Shown here: positions 10,750 to 20,773 of the stretch, in pieces
How the letters are laid out: the number at the start of each line of letters is the position of its first letter
Numbering within the stretch: the stretch's first letter is position 1
DNA from: Thereva unica
Taxonomy: Eukaryota > Arthropoda > Insecta > Diptera > Therevidae
DNA: 64,000 nt
NCBI GenBank assembly: GCA_949987705.1
Contig: CATLJY010000254.1
Coordinates: 62,001-126,000 of the forward strand
Reading direction: 5' to 3'
The notes under the pieces: model-generated
What the model was told of the DNA's origin: nothing
The model's database searches: none
What the model saw: only the letters and a program-made list of their open reading frames with translations
Position numbers and translations under genes: made by a program

Positions 10750-13422
10750 TCACAGACGCCGGGTATCGTTGGTGATAATTCGGGTGCGTGGCCTTTGTAA
10801 CGTAGTGGGACTAATACGCAGTTGAACTGGGTTAGTATTATAGAGTTCAAATAATTCTCTGTATTTCCACCATACCCTTTCAAGGGGTGTGTTTTGACTG
10901 TCAGTATCAAGATTATTTAACAGAGTGGAGTCAATTTTTTTAATTCTTGCTAAGTCTTTTGAAGTGATCAGCTCAGCTCTCAATGTGGGGGGGAGCTCAT
11001 TAGCCAGGGCATATATAATATGGTTTGGAGTGGAAGGTGTAAGACCTAGGCATTTCCTTAAGAATCTGTTAGAGATGGTGTTAATTTTTTTCTCCAAGGA
11101 TTTGGATTCATTAAAGGATAAAGACCTAGAATACTCCATTTTAGACCTTATTAGAGATCTATACATTAGTAAGCAGCTGGATGGATTTGCCCCATATTTT
11201 TTTTTGCTAAGGATGTGAATTACTCTTTGATTTTTATGAAGTGAATCTACAGCCTCTCTATATTGTAATCTGCTATTTAAATTGCTTTTAAATGTCCAGC
11301 CAATGAACTTGATTTTATTTGGGTTTGGTACTACGGATTCATTAAGATATATGGATAAGGACCCTCTTTTTTTAAGAAGCATTGTATTAGATTTATTTAT
11401 ATTAATGTTCAGGTTTCTGTCAGAAGCTATATTGTGGAAGTTATTTAAGGCTATCTGGAGCGAGGATTCAACCTCAAGTCTATCACAACCTTCGGCTAAG
11501 AGGCAAAAATCGTCAGCGAATTGAAAAACTTCAATATTATTCATGTATAGATCATGAAGGTCTCTAGTGTACACATTAAACAGAATCGGACTCAATGAGC
11601 TACCTTGAGGTATCCCCCCATTAACTTTAACTGAGGCGTTATCTAAGATCAGACTCCTTTCACTGAAGAATTTCATAATCCAGTTTATATAGATTAACGG
11701 AATCCCAGCCTCCAAGAGAATCATGTATAATTTTCTAAGATCCACTCTGTCATAGGCATTGTCTAAATCCAGGGTGAGAATGCCCACTGTTCTGCCATTT
11801 TTGATTTTATTTTTAATATTTTGAGAGATAGTCAAAAGACAAGTGGACGCAGATCTACCTTTCCTATACGCAAAAGAGTTTTTAGGGAGTATGTTCTGTC
11901 TCTCTATTTTTGAATTAATAAAATCTTTGATGAACATATTGATGATTTTCATAGGGGTGCATATTAATGATATGGGTCTATAGCTATTTAAACTAGTTGG
12001 ATCCTTGCCTGGTTTTAAAATCGGTACAACTTTAATTTCAAGCCATTTGGAAGGAATGTCACCTGTGGTGAAAATTTCTTTTAGTTTGGAGATGAAAGCC
12101 TTCTTTGCCACGGATTTGAGATTTTTGATCATTTCAAAGTTTAAAAGGTCCATACCAGGAGCTGATTTTCCACTTTTGGCCTTGAGAATATTGTTAAGAT
12201 TGTCCACTGTCCAGGATATATGATCAATAGGTGAGATTGGATTTAAAGAGGGAATTTTGTTGAAAGTAGATTTGTTAGAAATGGATTTTAGGTACTCCAT
12301 GGAGGAGAGTTGATAAGCAGAGAATTTACTGACAGTTTTATTGACTTTGAATTTATTTAAAATGTTCCAGAAGTTACTGATGGACTTTTTATGACATATA
12401 TCCTGTATTAGTTGATTCCATGATTCAGACTTACTTTTTTTTTCCTTTTTAAATAAGGCATTAAGTTTATTGAGTTGAATTAGATCCGAAGCTTTCTTGT
12501 CTTTGTTAAATTTTTTCAGGGCAATGGCTTTCAGTCTAAACAGTTTGTTTACCGTGTCGTTCCACCAGGGTTTAGGAATGAAGTTATATTTTGCAGAAGG
12601 TGAAAAGTATGTGGCTTTCTGAATTATGTGATAGAGGGTGTCAAGTATATCCGAATCATCAAGTTCATCAAAGTTTAAGTCATTCAATTTAGATATTACT
12701 TTTTTATACGAAATTCTTAAGGTTTTCACAATCACAGGTCGATCTATCCCCAGATTGATGGCAATGGGAATATGAGGGCTGGCACTAATTGAGACATGCC
12801 TCAACTTTGATTCTATGAGGCAGTCAGAAAAATTGACAAAACATAAGTCGATTATTGATGTAGTGGGATTTGATTTTCTAGTAACACAGGTGGGGTTATT
12901 ATTGTTTATGTTGCTGAAGCCTCCGCTCGACATCACCCCCTCGAGAATCACTCCTCTCCTATTTGAAATTGTATCTCCCCACAGAGAATTTCTAGAGTTG
13001 AAATCACCAAGAATGAGAGTTTTTTGTGAGGTGTTTACCATCTTTATAATATTATCTAACTCTTTCTTAAATTCAATGTTGCTACAGTTTGGGCTAGAGT
13101 AGATTGAGAAGATATTTATGTTCATCTTTAAATTGGTGGTTGTAATTGAACATGAATTTAATTTATTAGGGAACTGATGTGCTTTAAAAAGAATACTTTT
13201 GTGTATTGCAATGGCTGTACCTCCATACCCGTCCGCTCTATCTTTTCTGACAATATTGTAATTACGCAGTTTAACATGGTCAGATGGCTTGAGCCATGTC
13301 TCCGCAATAACTACAATGTCAGGTTTGGACACTGTTAAAAACTGCACCAATTCATCAAGATTCTTTAATATACTTTGTATATTTACTTGTAAGATTTGAA
13401 CTATTTTGATTTCGATTTTACT
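10750..13422 (-). CDS. LINE ORF2: endonuclease plus reverse transcriptase
   Basis: An uninterrupted frame of about 890 codons. The N-terminal part is an APE-type endonuclease: ILQVNIQS, IVVIAETWLKP, LILGDFNSRNSLWG and SIIDLCFVN. The usual SDH near its end reads SPH (SASPHIPI). The RT follows: LNSYRPISLI, ILTLDLDNAYDRVD, GGIPQGSSLSPILFN and the catalytic FADDFCLLAEG. No RNase H domain follows. The frame opens at 13422 after a TGA and overlaps the ORF1 stop (13401-13403) by about 20 bases in another frame. No ATG occurs before the endonuclease motifs, so translation probably depends on ORF1 (frameshift or restart). The lack of stops implies recent activity. Confidence 0.93.
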   Translation of the reverse strand, partial: SKIEIKIVQILQVNIQSILKNLDELVQFLTVSKPDIVVIAETWLKPSDHVKLRNYNIVRKDRADGYGGTAIAIHKSILFKAHQFPNKLNSCSITTTNLKMNINIFSIYSSPNCSNIEFKKELDNIIKMVNTSQKTLILGDFNSRNSLWGDTISNRRGVILEGVMSSGGFSNINNNNPTCVTRKSNPTTSIIDLCFVNFSDCLIESKLRHVSISASPHIPIAINLGIDRPVIVKTLRISYKKVISKLNDLNFDELDDSDILDTLYHIIQKATYFSPSAKYNFIPKPWWNDTVNKLFRLKAIALKKFNKDKKASDLIQLNKLNALFKKEKKSKSESWNQLIQDICHKKSISNFWNILNKFKVNKTVSKFSAYQLSSMEYLKSISNKSTFNKIPSLNPISPIDHISWTVDNLNNILKAKSGKSAPGMDLLNFEMIKNLKSVAKKAFISKLKEIFTTGDIPSKWLEIKVVPILKPGKDPTSLNSYRPISLICTPMKIINMFIKDFINSKIERQNILPKNSFAYRKGRSASTCLLTISQNIKNKIKNGRTVGILTLDLDNAYDRVDLRKLYMILLEAGIPLIYINWIMKFFSERSLILDNASVKVNGGIPQGSSLSPILFNVYTRDLHDLYMNNIEVFQFADDFCLLAEGCDRLEVESSLQIALNNFHNIASDRNLNININKSNTMLLKKRGSLSIYLNESVVPNPNKIKFIGWTFKSNLNSRLQYREAVDSLHKNQRVIHILSKKKYGANPSSCLLMYRSLIRSKMEYSRSLSFNESKSLEKKINTISNRFLRKCLGLTPSTPNHIIYALANELPPTLRAELITSKDLARIKKIDSTLLNNLDTDSQNTPLERVWWKYRELFELYNTNPVQLRISPTTLQRPRTRIITNDTRRL

Positions 13423-15192
13423 TCAGTTCGATCAGTGAAATTAGTGCCATCTATTTTTGGGAGCAGTTTTAGAATCAAGGATTTCAGGGTTTCATCTGTA
13501 ATTTCATGAGCAATTTTTTTATTGTTTTCATTGATGCAGACATTGTTTAAAAATTTAATTGCTTCTAATTTCATGGTTTTCACAAACTTGCTGATCTCAT
13601 TCCCATGAAGGAGTGGTGATTTGTGTGAAGGGGAGGGGGTTCTTATTAGAGGAGACTTGAACGGATTTTTCTTATTTTTCTTGATTGGTGAGGATGGGCT
13701 TTTGCTGGGCGAGGTCAGGCCCACCATGCACCCCTCAGTCGCACCAGTTATTCTTTGTTGATTTTCATTTGTGAAATTGTGGATGTATGTGCGACTCTGT
13801 TTGGCTGTAGGTCTAGATCTTGATTTCATTATTCTCCAGGCATCGCCCCTAGAGAAGTTCCCTTGCCTCATTATTTTAACTATTTCTTTCTCTTTAATCC
13901 ATGATGGGCATGCTATGTCATAAGAAGCATGATTCCCTTTACAGTTTATGCAGCTCTCTTTTTTGTTACATGCTTTGCCTTCAACACATTCTTTACTGGC
14001 ACATCTCCCACATATGGAATGGTTTGCCTTACAAGATCTTGCCACGTGGCCAAATCTTTGGCAGTTGAAACATCTTAGGGGGGAGTTTATGAATTTATTG
14101 GTTTTGAAGGAGAGATATAAAATTTTTAGAGAGGAAGGAACCTTAGTGCCTTTAATGAACACTTTGATTTTGTTTGTAGGAACTAAAATTTTTTTTCCAT
14201 CAATATATTTTTGCCATTTTATCCTGAAGACCTTTATAAATTTAAATTCAGGGTTGGAAGTGATTAAGGACTCTAGAATTTGTTCTTCTGATATTTCTTC
14301 ATCTACTCCCTGTAGGAAGATCGGAGAAGCAATTGAGTTTAGAGGTATGAAGACTTTATGGTCTTCTGAAAGAGGCGGATTTAACAGAAAATTGTTTGCA
14401 TGGTGAGCTGAATTAAAGGTGATTTTGCATGTGTCACTGGCAATTTTGAAGATTTGGTCTATACCGGATATTGAAGTGAGTTTCATGCCCAGTTTCATTG
14501 GGTTTAAAGGAAGCCATTCTTTTGTGTCGAGCCTGGGGCCGGTTCGTGTATGGCGAACGACGATAATCGAACGAAAAGAAATTGAAGTCGAAAAATTTTG
14601 TCGACGAAAATTTTAGCGTTCGCATAGGTCGAAAGAAAATTGTTCGTGTCCTAATGCAAAAACTCGATAACCCAAGAGCTTTCGAGTGCCTTTCGTCGGC
14701 TTCAGACGAAAATTTTCAATTTTTTCGACTTACGCGAACCCGAGACGAAAAAAAATTTTCGTTTTCGACATACACGAACCGGCCCCTGATTTTTTTTATA
14801 GACACTGTAAAGGGACCATTGTCACTTTCCTCATATAGAATATATTTTAATACTTGATTAACTGAGTTATTTCTAATGGAAGGAGTTAGATTATTCACTT
14901 CAGGAGTGGGTGTAGATTTCTCTAAATGTTGGTTGTGAATGTCACTTCTGACTTCTATGCTCGCAATATTTGAGTCTTCTTCTATAATAGGGTTTGAGGT
15001 TTGAGGTGATTTCATCACGGATTTTTTTATGGGCTCTCTTTGTTTAGAGTTGGTTCTGATTTTTTTTCCAATTTGGTCACCATTGGGAGGTGTAACCATT
15101 TCCTTATCTGAAGATTTACTGCGGAGACGTAAAGAGGTTCTATTTGAAAGAGTAGCGTTCTGAGAGAGGCTTTTACCCTTGGAATCAGCCAT
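13401..15192 (-). pseudogene. LINE ORF1 (Gag-like), split by a MITE
   Basis: Starts at ATG 15192 (MADSKGKS) and ends at TAG 13401. The N-terminal third is polar and basic. The middle has an RNA-binding-like region. Then come cysteine knuckles: CFNCQRFGHVARSC, CGRC...C and CINCKGNHASYDIAC. This is the nucleic-acid chaperone arrangement of Jockey/I-group ORF1. A MITE (about 14535-14786) interrupts it after VSIKKI. The two parts are in frames that differ by one base. Removing 253 bases (element plus duplicated target base or bases) brings them into one frame of about 512 residues. Apart from the insertion no stop is seen. It is unlikely to make full ORF1 now. Confidence 0.88.
14535..14786. mobile_element. 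252-bp MITE inside LINE ORF1
   Basis: Terminal inverted repeats read GGGGCCGGTTCGTGTATG at the left and, reversed, the same at the right (near 14769-14786). Internal sequence is rich in TTTTCG/CGAAAA. The family is not recognised. Flanks are GCCT on the left and TGAT on the right. Frame logic of ORF1 requires 253 added bases, fitting either a 252-bp element with a 1-bp duplication or 250 bp plus CCT. Confidence 0.8.
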
Positions 15193-18066
15193 GATAAGAG
15201 GTGTAGTCGTGAAATTCGATGTTAAACCCTTGTGAGGGGAGATGCAGCGAGTAGCCCGACCGCGTCCAGCAATTCACCAAGAGTGTGATTCCACACCGAG
15301 CGTCACCAATCACCGTTTATTCTTACTACAATATGTGTACCGAAAACCAAACAGGATGCGAAATTAAATAGAGGACCAGGTTATAATATGTGGTTTGAAA
15401 AGCAGAAATAGAGTATTAAAGATATAAGGCTAGAACAATTTGTAGATGTCAACAATAGTGAATATTGTAGGATAAGGGCAAGGGGTAATCCAGAACAAGT
15501 GTATGAGACAGGCTTAGAATTCACAATGAGTTGGTTCTCTATTAGGTTTTATAAATAATATAGTTTACAGGAGATGGATTGAGTAACTATTTAGCAACTA
15601 AGGTATTTCATTATAAGCGTGTTAAGTGAGTCATACTGAGAACAGTTAAACGTGTTAGATTGACGTCAGCAACAGCTTCAGGCACGAAGTGAAGCTCAAG
15701 ATACAAGCTACAGATTTTGAATGATTTGTCTGGTACTCTGTTTCCAAAGAGGTTGAACTGTCATGTATCTTGAGTATTGTATCTGAGTATTTGAAGGGAG
15801 TAGCAGTTAACATACAAGGGCAAGAATTGATTTGAATAGTCACAAATGTGTTAGGATAATATGCAGATTGTCAGAATTAGAATTCTATCAGTTATGAAGT
15901 AATGATACAGATTGATGTAAGTGTTCTTGAAGAAGAGTTGATGCTTATTTGTGATCATAGAGAGGGCAAAAGTATTATTACTTAATGGGGAGTTTTTAGA
16001 TAAAATTGTATTCAATAATCCGTTGCTAAGAGGTAGAAAAAGTGACTATATTTAGAAAATTAATTACCGTCTTAATACTAGTATAGACGGGCTATGGATG
16101 TGGGCTTCCCAAGATATTTAATCCAAGTGTGAATTTAGTGTGTTCCAGTGTATAACAGTAGAATTTATAGGAGAGATGAGAAATATAGCTAGATATGGCT
16201 AACTGAGACAGCACAAGGAATGAGATTCTAGCTGGAGCATAGCCTTTATCTGGTATAGAGTATTATATTGGATTGACTTTAAAGAGGGGGATAGGTATAT
16301 AAGTGTCGTTTGGGGAAATGTTGATTACTGACATTCGTGATGAATTTACTTTAAAAAGGCTGTTGGGATTAACCGAATCCAGATGTACTTACTGGTTAAA
16401 GGGTTGAAACTGCATTGAATGAGATTTTCTAGCATAAGAAATTAATGTTAATTCAAGAAGGACCAGATTAAAGGGGATCTTTGGAGGAATGAACACCAAT
16501 TATGTGTAAGGCGTTATTGATGAACTAATGAAAAACTAGGGGAGTGTGATAGGAGGTGAACAGAATAAGCCAGCAGTGGGGAGTTATTGGGTTGTATTCA
16601 TGGATTGTGTTACTAGTGATTAGATCCTTAGTCGTTAGCATACGAGAAAGACGTGGGAGAATTTTTATTTTTAACATTTACTTTACTGACTGTATCATAG
16701 TATGTTCATGAGATTTAACATATCAAAGGAGTATATAAAATATGTGAATTATTTCTGTTTCTCTACTAACATAATTTGATTTGTAGGAGTATAACAGGTA
16801 GTTAGTAGTTATATAATGGATTTTGGGAATCTTAGACCAAATGAAACTTAGAAGGATGCTTAAGAGGAAGAAATTCAGGAGGAGTATTCTACACTATATT
16901 GAGTTTATAAGGTTTTCACACACTGCAAGTCAGAGGGATCCGCAATAGCAACACAAGCTAAGTGTAACAAAAGAACACCCAGAGTCTCAGCAACTAATAT
17001 GTATGTCTATATGAGTCAGTTTAACTCTGCTATAAAATTTAGAGGTAGTCGAAGTTTGCAGGGTAAATATATTATGTTATCACTTATTAGATCGTTTCGA
17101 ATAGAGAAGATTTACGCAGGCGTCTGTGACACTTATGAACTTAATATGAGAAATAAAGATTTTATTTACTGGTTTAGCTGTTGAGTCATTGAGAAGGTCA
17201 AACACATTAACAAAAAACATACACTAATCAGGTTTTACGAAAAATCATTAATAAACTTAAATAACCTTTTATGAACTGTACAATTAATGTGCCTAAGTCA
17301 CAAAACGGTAAATTATCAACACAAATAATTTCAACTCATTCAGAAAATGGCGTCATGTATTCCACGTGGTGAGTCTAAAGGCTTTTAGGCTAGCCACGCG
17401 GTCTTGTAACTGTATAAATGAATTATAACCGTATAATTTTATATCGAAATTAAAATGATAATTTACTCATGTTCACTATTATATATTGAAACTCTATAGA
17501 ACAAATTAGCCACAGGAAGTTAAATGGGACACTAATTTTGAAAAAAAATTTCACAGAAAACTCCTTAGGGTGACGCACGCCATTTTGAGAATTGCAGCAA
17601 CAAAAAAGAAAAGACTAGAAAAACTAGCTTTAACAATTTAAAAAAGCTTGAAATTTATAAAATTCTTAAGGAAAAACAGAAATAAACGATTAAAAATTAC
17701 TAATTATTTGATAACTATTAGTTATTAAATTATAAAGTTAAAGAATAAGGAAATTTATAGCAATTTCAAAGAAAAAGAAACAGTAACAATTTGTTACAGT
17801 TAGTTATCAAGCATATACTTAGCTTATTTCCACATCTTTTAATTTAAAATTGATACATTATGCACTGCAGCTTTAGACTTTACAAAAAAGGCACATATAT
17901 TTGGCGAAATTAAAATAAGCACAAATACAATTTTAAAAATATTTAATAAAAGCAAAGAAAAACTTGAATAAAATTAAAGTGAAAAATTAGTGACCACCAT
18001 CTTGATTTTAATTTAACAAGTTATAACAAGACATCCGACTTCGACCGTGTCCAGAGAGAGAGTGTC
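15193..18066 (-). other. LINE leader, ~2.87 kb, no recognised gene
   Basis: Everything between the 5' target duplication and the ORF1 ATG. No protein motif is seen in any frame. CGACCGNGTCCAG occurs at both extremes (15257-15269 and 18042-18054), which could reflect a duplicated start region or a spliced leader. Unusually long for this kind of LINE. An unseen nested insertion cannot be ruled out. Confidence 0.5.
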
Positions 18067-18081
18067 GAAATAATTTTGGTT
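18067..18081. repeat. Right 15-bp target duplication of the LINE
   Basis: GAAATAATTTTGGTT, identical to 9985-9999, adjoins the LINE 5' end. Confidence 0.88.
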
Positions 18082-18719
18082 ATTTTGTTGTCATTAAAGG
18101 ACGCATAGTAAAATTTTAAGATTCAAAGTATTGTGGCAGAGTGACATTTATTTCAAGGGCATCGGTCAACCAGCTGTTCAGCCACTCAACTGTTATACCA
18201 TTGGTGGTGTGCGAGTGACAGTGGAGCCTGAGCTTTTATTTGTAAAATAAGGAGCGCGGCAACATTTTCGAGAAGTTGAGAACTTTGAATAAGTTGCAAA
18301 GCTGTAGAAGTTGCGGAGCTTGAAAAGCTCCGAAACGTAAAGTGCGAAACATAGTGCGAGTTGCGCAACGTAGGAAACGATCACGCCACTCAATTTTTTT
18401 TTTTTTTGAAACCACGCCACTAAATTTCTTCTGTCACAATTATAATGAATAGATGCCTTGTTTACTAACGGGTTTAGGCACGATACAAGGAGTAGATATT
18501 AGGCGGAATCCCTTGTAGTTTAGGTTGTCTCAACCTGTTAAAAATTAATGGAATTTTCCTTTTCTTTAATACAGAAAATACACACCAATTTTCTTAACAG
18601 CAAGACACCACTAGGCGGGGAAAATTAAATTAATATAACACAGCGTATATATAATAATTTCACTTCACTATAACTAAATTCCAACATTACATTAAAATTG
18701 TTTTTTTTCTGTTGTAAAC
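18082..18719. other. Non-coding flank right of the LINE
   Basis: No gene is recognised. A T15 run (near 18393-18407) lies between two copies of CACGCCACT. It should be contiguous with the sequence left of 9984 before LINE insertion. Confidence 0.35.
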
Positions 18720-19135
18720 TGTACTATACGGTTTTAATTAAACACGTTTTGTTATATATTATAATGTATATTATTTATTAAAACTTTATATATAGTTATT
18801 ATATATTATTATTATTACACTACTGGTTAATTAGATATCTAAATATTTATATGTATATATTTATAAGTCACTTATAATTGTTTTATTTAAAAGGCGGACT
18901 GCGGCTTTAAATATGTCTTTGCGTCGATGGACGAGTAGCAAGAGAGAGAGTGGAAGTGGAGATGCCGGAAAAGGTCTCGATCACTAGTCGTGATAGGGAC
19001 GGAACAAAACGGCAAGATCACTGAGCTTTGCGTTCGGTGATCGATGGAGTGTTCCGACTGATCGTTTTGATCGTGTCGGGGTTGTCGTGTGACATTGCGT
19101 AAAGTTTGGTAATTAAACTTTACGCGGTCACTACA
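18720..19135 (-). mobile_element. Gypsy LTR, inverted relative of the LTR at 985
   Basis: Read from 19135 downwards it begins TGTAGTGACCGCGTAAAG. It shares CGATCAGTCGGAACACTCCA and TCAGTGATCTT with the LTR at 985-1290, and GTGTTTAATT near its far end. The copies are clearly diverged. No pol follows it on the minus strand, so it is a solo LTR or the stub of a deleted element. Bases 18400-18720 look like its leader but show no gene. The left end is approximate. Confidence 0.75.
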
Positions 19136-19185
19136 TTTCTTTGTAATTTCACGGCACTTTCACTAAATCACATCAAAATTGTTGT

Positions 19186-19285
19186 ATTTAAGTAAGGTTT
19201 ACATTTGCAAGTACTTTCGCGAAAGTAAGTCGTTTTTGACATGAAAGTCTAACTTTCGCTTCCACTTACGCCATGTAAACACTGC
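19186..19285. repeat. Small fold-back of AGT.CTTTCG.GAAAGT type
   Basis: GTTTACATTTGCAAGTACTT and the inverse ACTTACGCCATGTAAAC frame ~95 bases, and ACTTTCGCGAAAGT is itself palindromic. A related ACTTTCGTGAAAGT lies near 19340. It could be a tiny MITE or a regulatory stretch of the Gypsy leader. No target duplication is clear. Confidence 0.4.
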
Positions 19286-19438
19286 ATGACAGTGAACTAG
19301 CACTTGCGCAAGTGGATAGAACCCTATCCTATTTACTTTCGTGAAAGTGACTTTCCTTGTGGTAGTTTGCGACATTTTACTTTTGAGGACTGAACCACAG
19401 TCCGATTCGGTGATTGTTTTCCTTTTTGAGGCATTGAA

Positions 19439-20653
19439 ATGGAAGTAAATAGGCTTAATCAGGACGAGCTGTCCTATGAGATGACAATTAGGGGTTTGCC
19501 GACGGGTAAAGTGGAGGAGATGAGAGCTGCCCTCCGATCGGCCTTAAAAGTGGAAAAGGAAGGCAAAATAATATTGGTCGAGCCTTACCCCTATTCCTAC
19601 GAGGAAGACACCCAAGCTTTACATAGGAAGTTATGCGAAATCAACACCTTGCAGGAAACCTTTCAAGGCGACTCAGAGTCAAGTGAGTACAGAAAGCTAA
19701 TCATCAAAATTGAGTGGTCCTTAGCCAGGGTGAACCGCATGAAGGTGGCTGATGATGCGGAGAAGAAGGAAAAAGCTCGCATTAGGGGCGAGTTGATCGT
19801 GTCTTTAGGTGCTTTGTATACGATGGCGGAAGGGGATGACCCTGATGACGAATCCTCCGAAGTGGCCGCCGAATTATCCCTCCCCGCCGCGGTAATGTCG
19901 ACAAATAGGGCTCAGGCCCAGATACACAAATGGGGAATTAAATTCACCGGCGAGCAAGGACAATCAGTAAGTTCTTTCCTGGAGCGAGTGAACGAAATGG
20001 CAGAGGCGAGAGGTATAAACCGAGGACAGCTATATCGGTCAGCCCTGGACTTATTTGGAGGACGCGCACTAATTTGGTATCGGGCCAACAAAGGCTCCTT
20101 GCACTCTTGGAATGACTTGGTCAAGGAGTTGAGGAAAGAGTTCCTGCCACCGGACTACGATGAGCGACTGCTGGAAGAGATACGGAGAAGGACGCAAGGA
20201 AAAGACGAATCCATGGGCATCTATGTATCCATTATGAAGAATATGTTCGCACGGCTGAACGAGCCCCTTTCGGAAAAGGAGCAACTAAAAATCCTGAGGA
20301 CTGTCCACCCTTTCTACCAAACGCAAACGGCTTTCATTCCTCCCCCTTCAAGACGAAACCACTCCTTGCTGGAACCTGATTTAGCCTACATTGGATGCGA
20401 ACCTCAAGCAATAGCAGCAGTAGAAACCTCAAACCAACACAGGAGGGCGAGTACGACAGGGAATGAGAGGAGGTGCTTCCGATGTGGACGTATGGGACAT
20501 TTCGCTAGGAATTGTCGAGTTTTACGTTGTTTTGGTTGTGGGGCTCCAGGGACGGTTCGCTCGCAGTGTACTAGATGCAACGAAAGTCTATCGAGTTCAA
20601 GGGAACAACAGGAGGCACAAGGATCGGGAAACGATCAAGGAGCCCGAGCCTAG
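19439..20653 (+). CDS. Gypsy gag
   Basis: ATG at 19439 begins a 404-residue frame. Residues ~1-150 are charged and helical. A retrotransposon capsid domain follows (IKFTGEQGQSVSSFLERVN, ALIWYRANKGSLHSWNDLV, LVKELRKEFLPPDYDERL). Then come two cysteine knuckles (CFRCGRMGHFARNC at ~357 and CFGCGAPGTVRSQC). It packages element RNA in the capsid. The frame is intact, unlike the following pol. It ends in a Gln/Gly/Arg-rich tail. Pol lies downstream in another frame, implying frameshift expression in the active ancestor. Confidence 0.9.
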   Translation: MEVNRLNQDELSYEMTIRGLPTGKVEEMRAALRSALKVEKEGKIILVEPYPYSYEEDTQALHRKLCEINTLQETFQGDSESSEYRKLIIKIEWSLARVNRMKVADDAEKKEKARIRGELIVSLGALYTMAEGDDPDDESSEVAAELSLPAAVMSTNRAQAQIHKWGIKFTGEQGQSVSSFLERVNEMAEARGINRGQLYRSALDLFGGRALIWYRANKGSLHSWNDLVKELRKEFLPPDYDERLLEEIRRRTQGKDESMGIYVSIMKNMFARLNEPLSEKEQLKILRTVHPFYQTQTAFIPPPSRRNHSLLEPDLAYIGCEPQAIAAVETSNQHRRASTTGNERRCFRCGRMGHFARNCRVLRCFGCGAPGTVRSQCTRCNESLSSSREQQEAQGSGNDQGARA

Positions 20654-20773
20654 ACGGCGAGCCGGGTAATCCACAGAACGCCGTAACCATCGGGAAACCA
20701 ACAGAGCTTCGGCAATCAAGTCCGTCCCCGAGAGTAGAGATAGCGCAGCACGCGAACGTGGATTATATTTTTT

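Larger units (their letters stand above)
10000..18066 (-). mobile_element. Full-length Jockey-like LINE, ~8.07 kb
   Basis: One minus-strand non-LTR retrotransposon: leader 18066-15193, ORF1 15192-13401, ORF2 about 13422-10750, 3' UTR 10749-10022, and a tail read as (AAC)n on the minus strand. Both ends are set by the 15-bp direct repeat GAAATAATTTTGGTT (9985-9999 and 18067-18081). One copy is next to the tail and the other next to the 5' end, as expected for target-primed integration. The only break is a MITE in ORF1. With endonuclease plus RT and no RNase H domain, it fits the Jockey group better than the I group. Clade placement is an inference. Confidence 0.85.

Noticed and set aside
12005..14406. 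Plus-strand ORFs opposite the LINE
   Set aside because: All are antisense to the endonuclease/RT and ORF1 frames.
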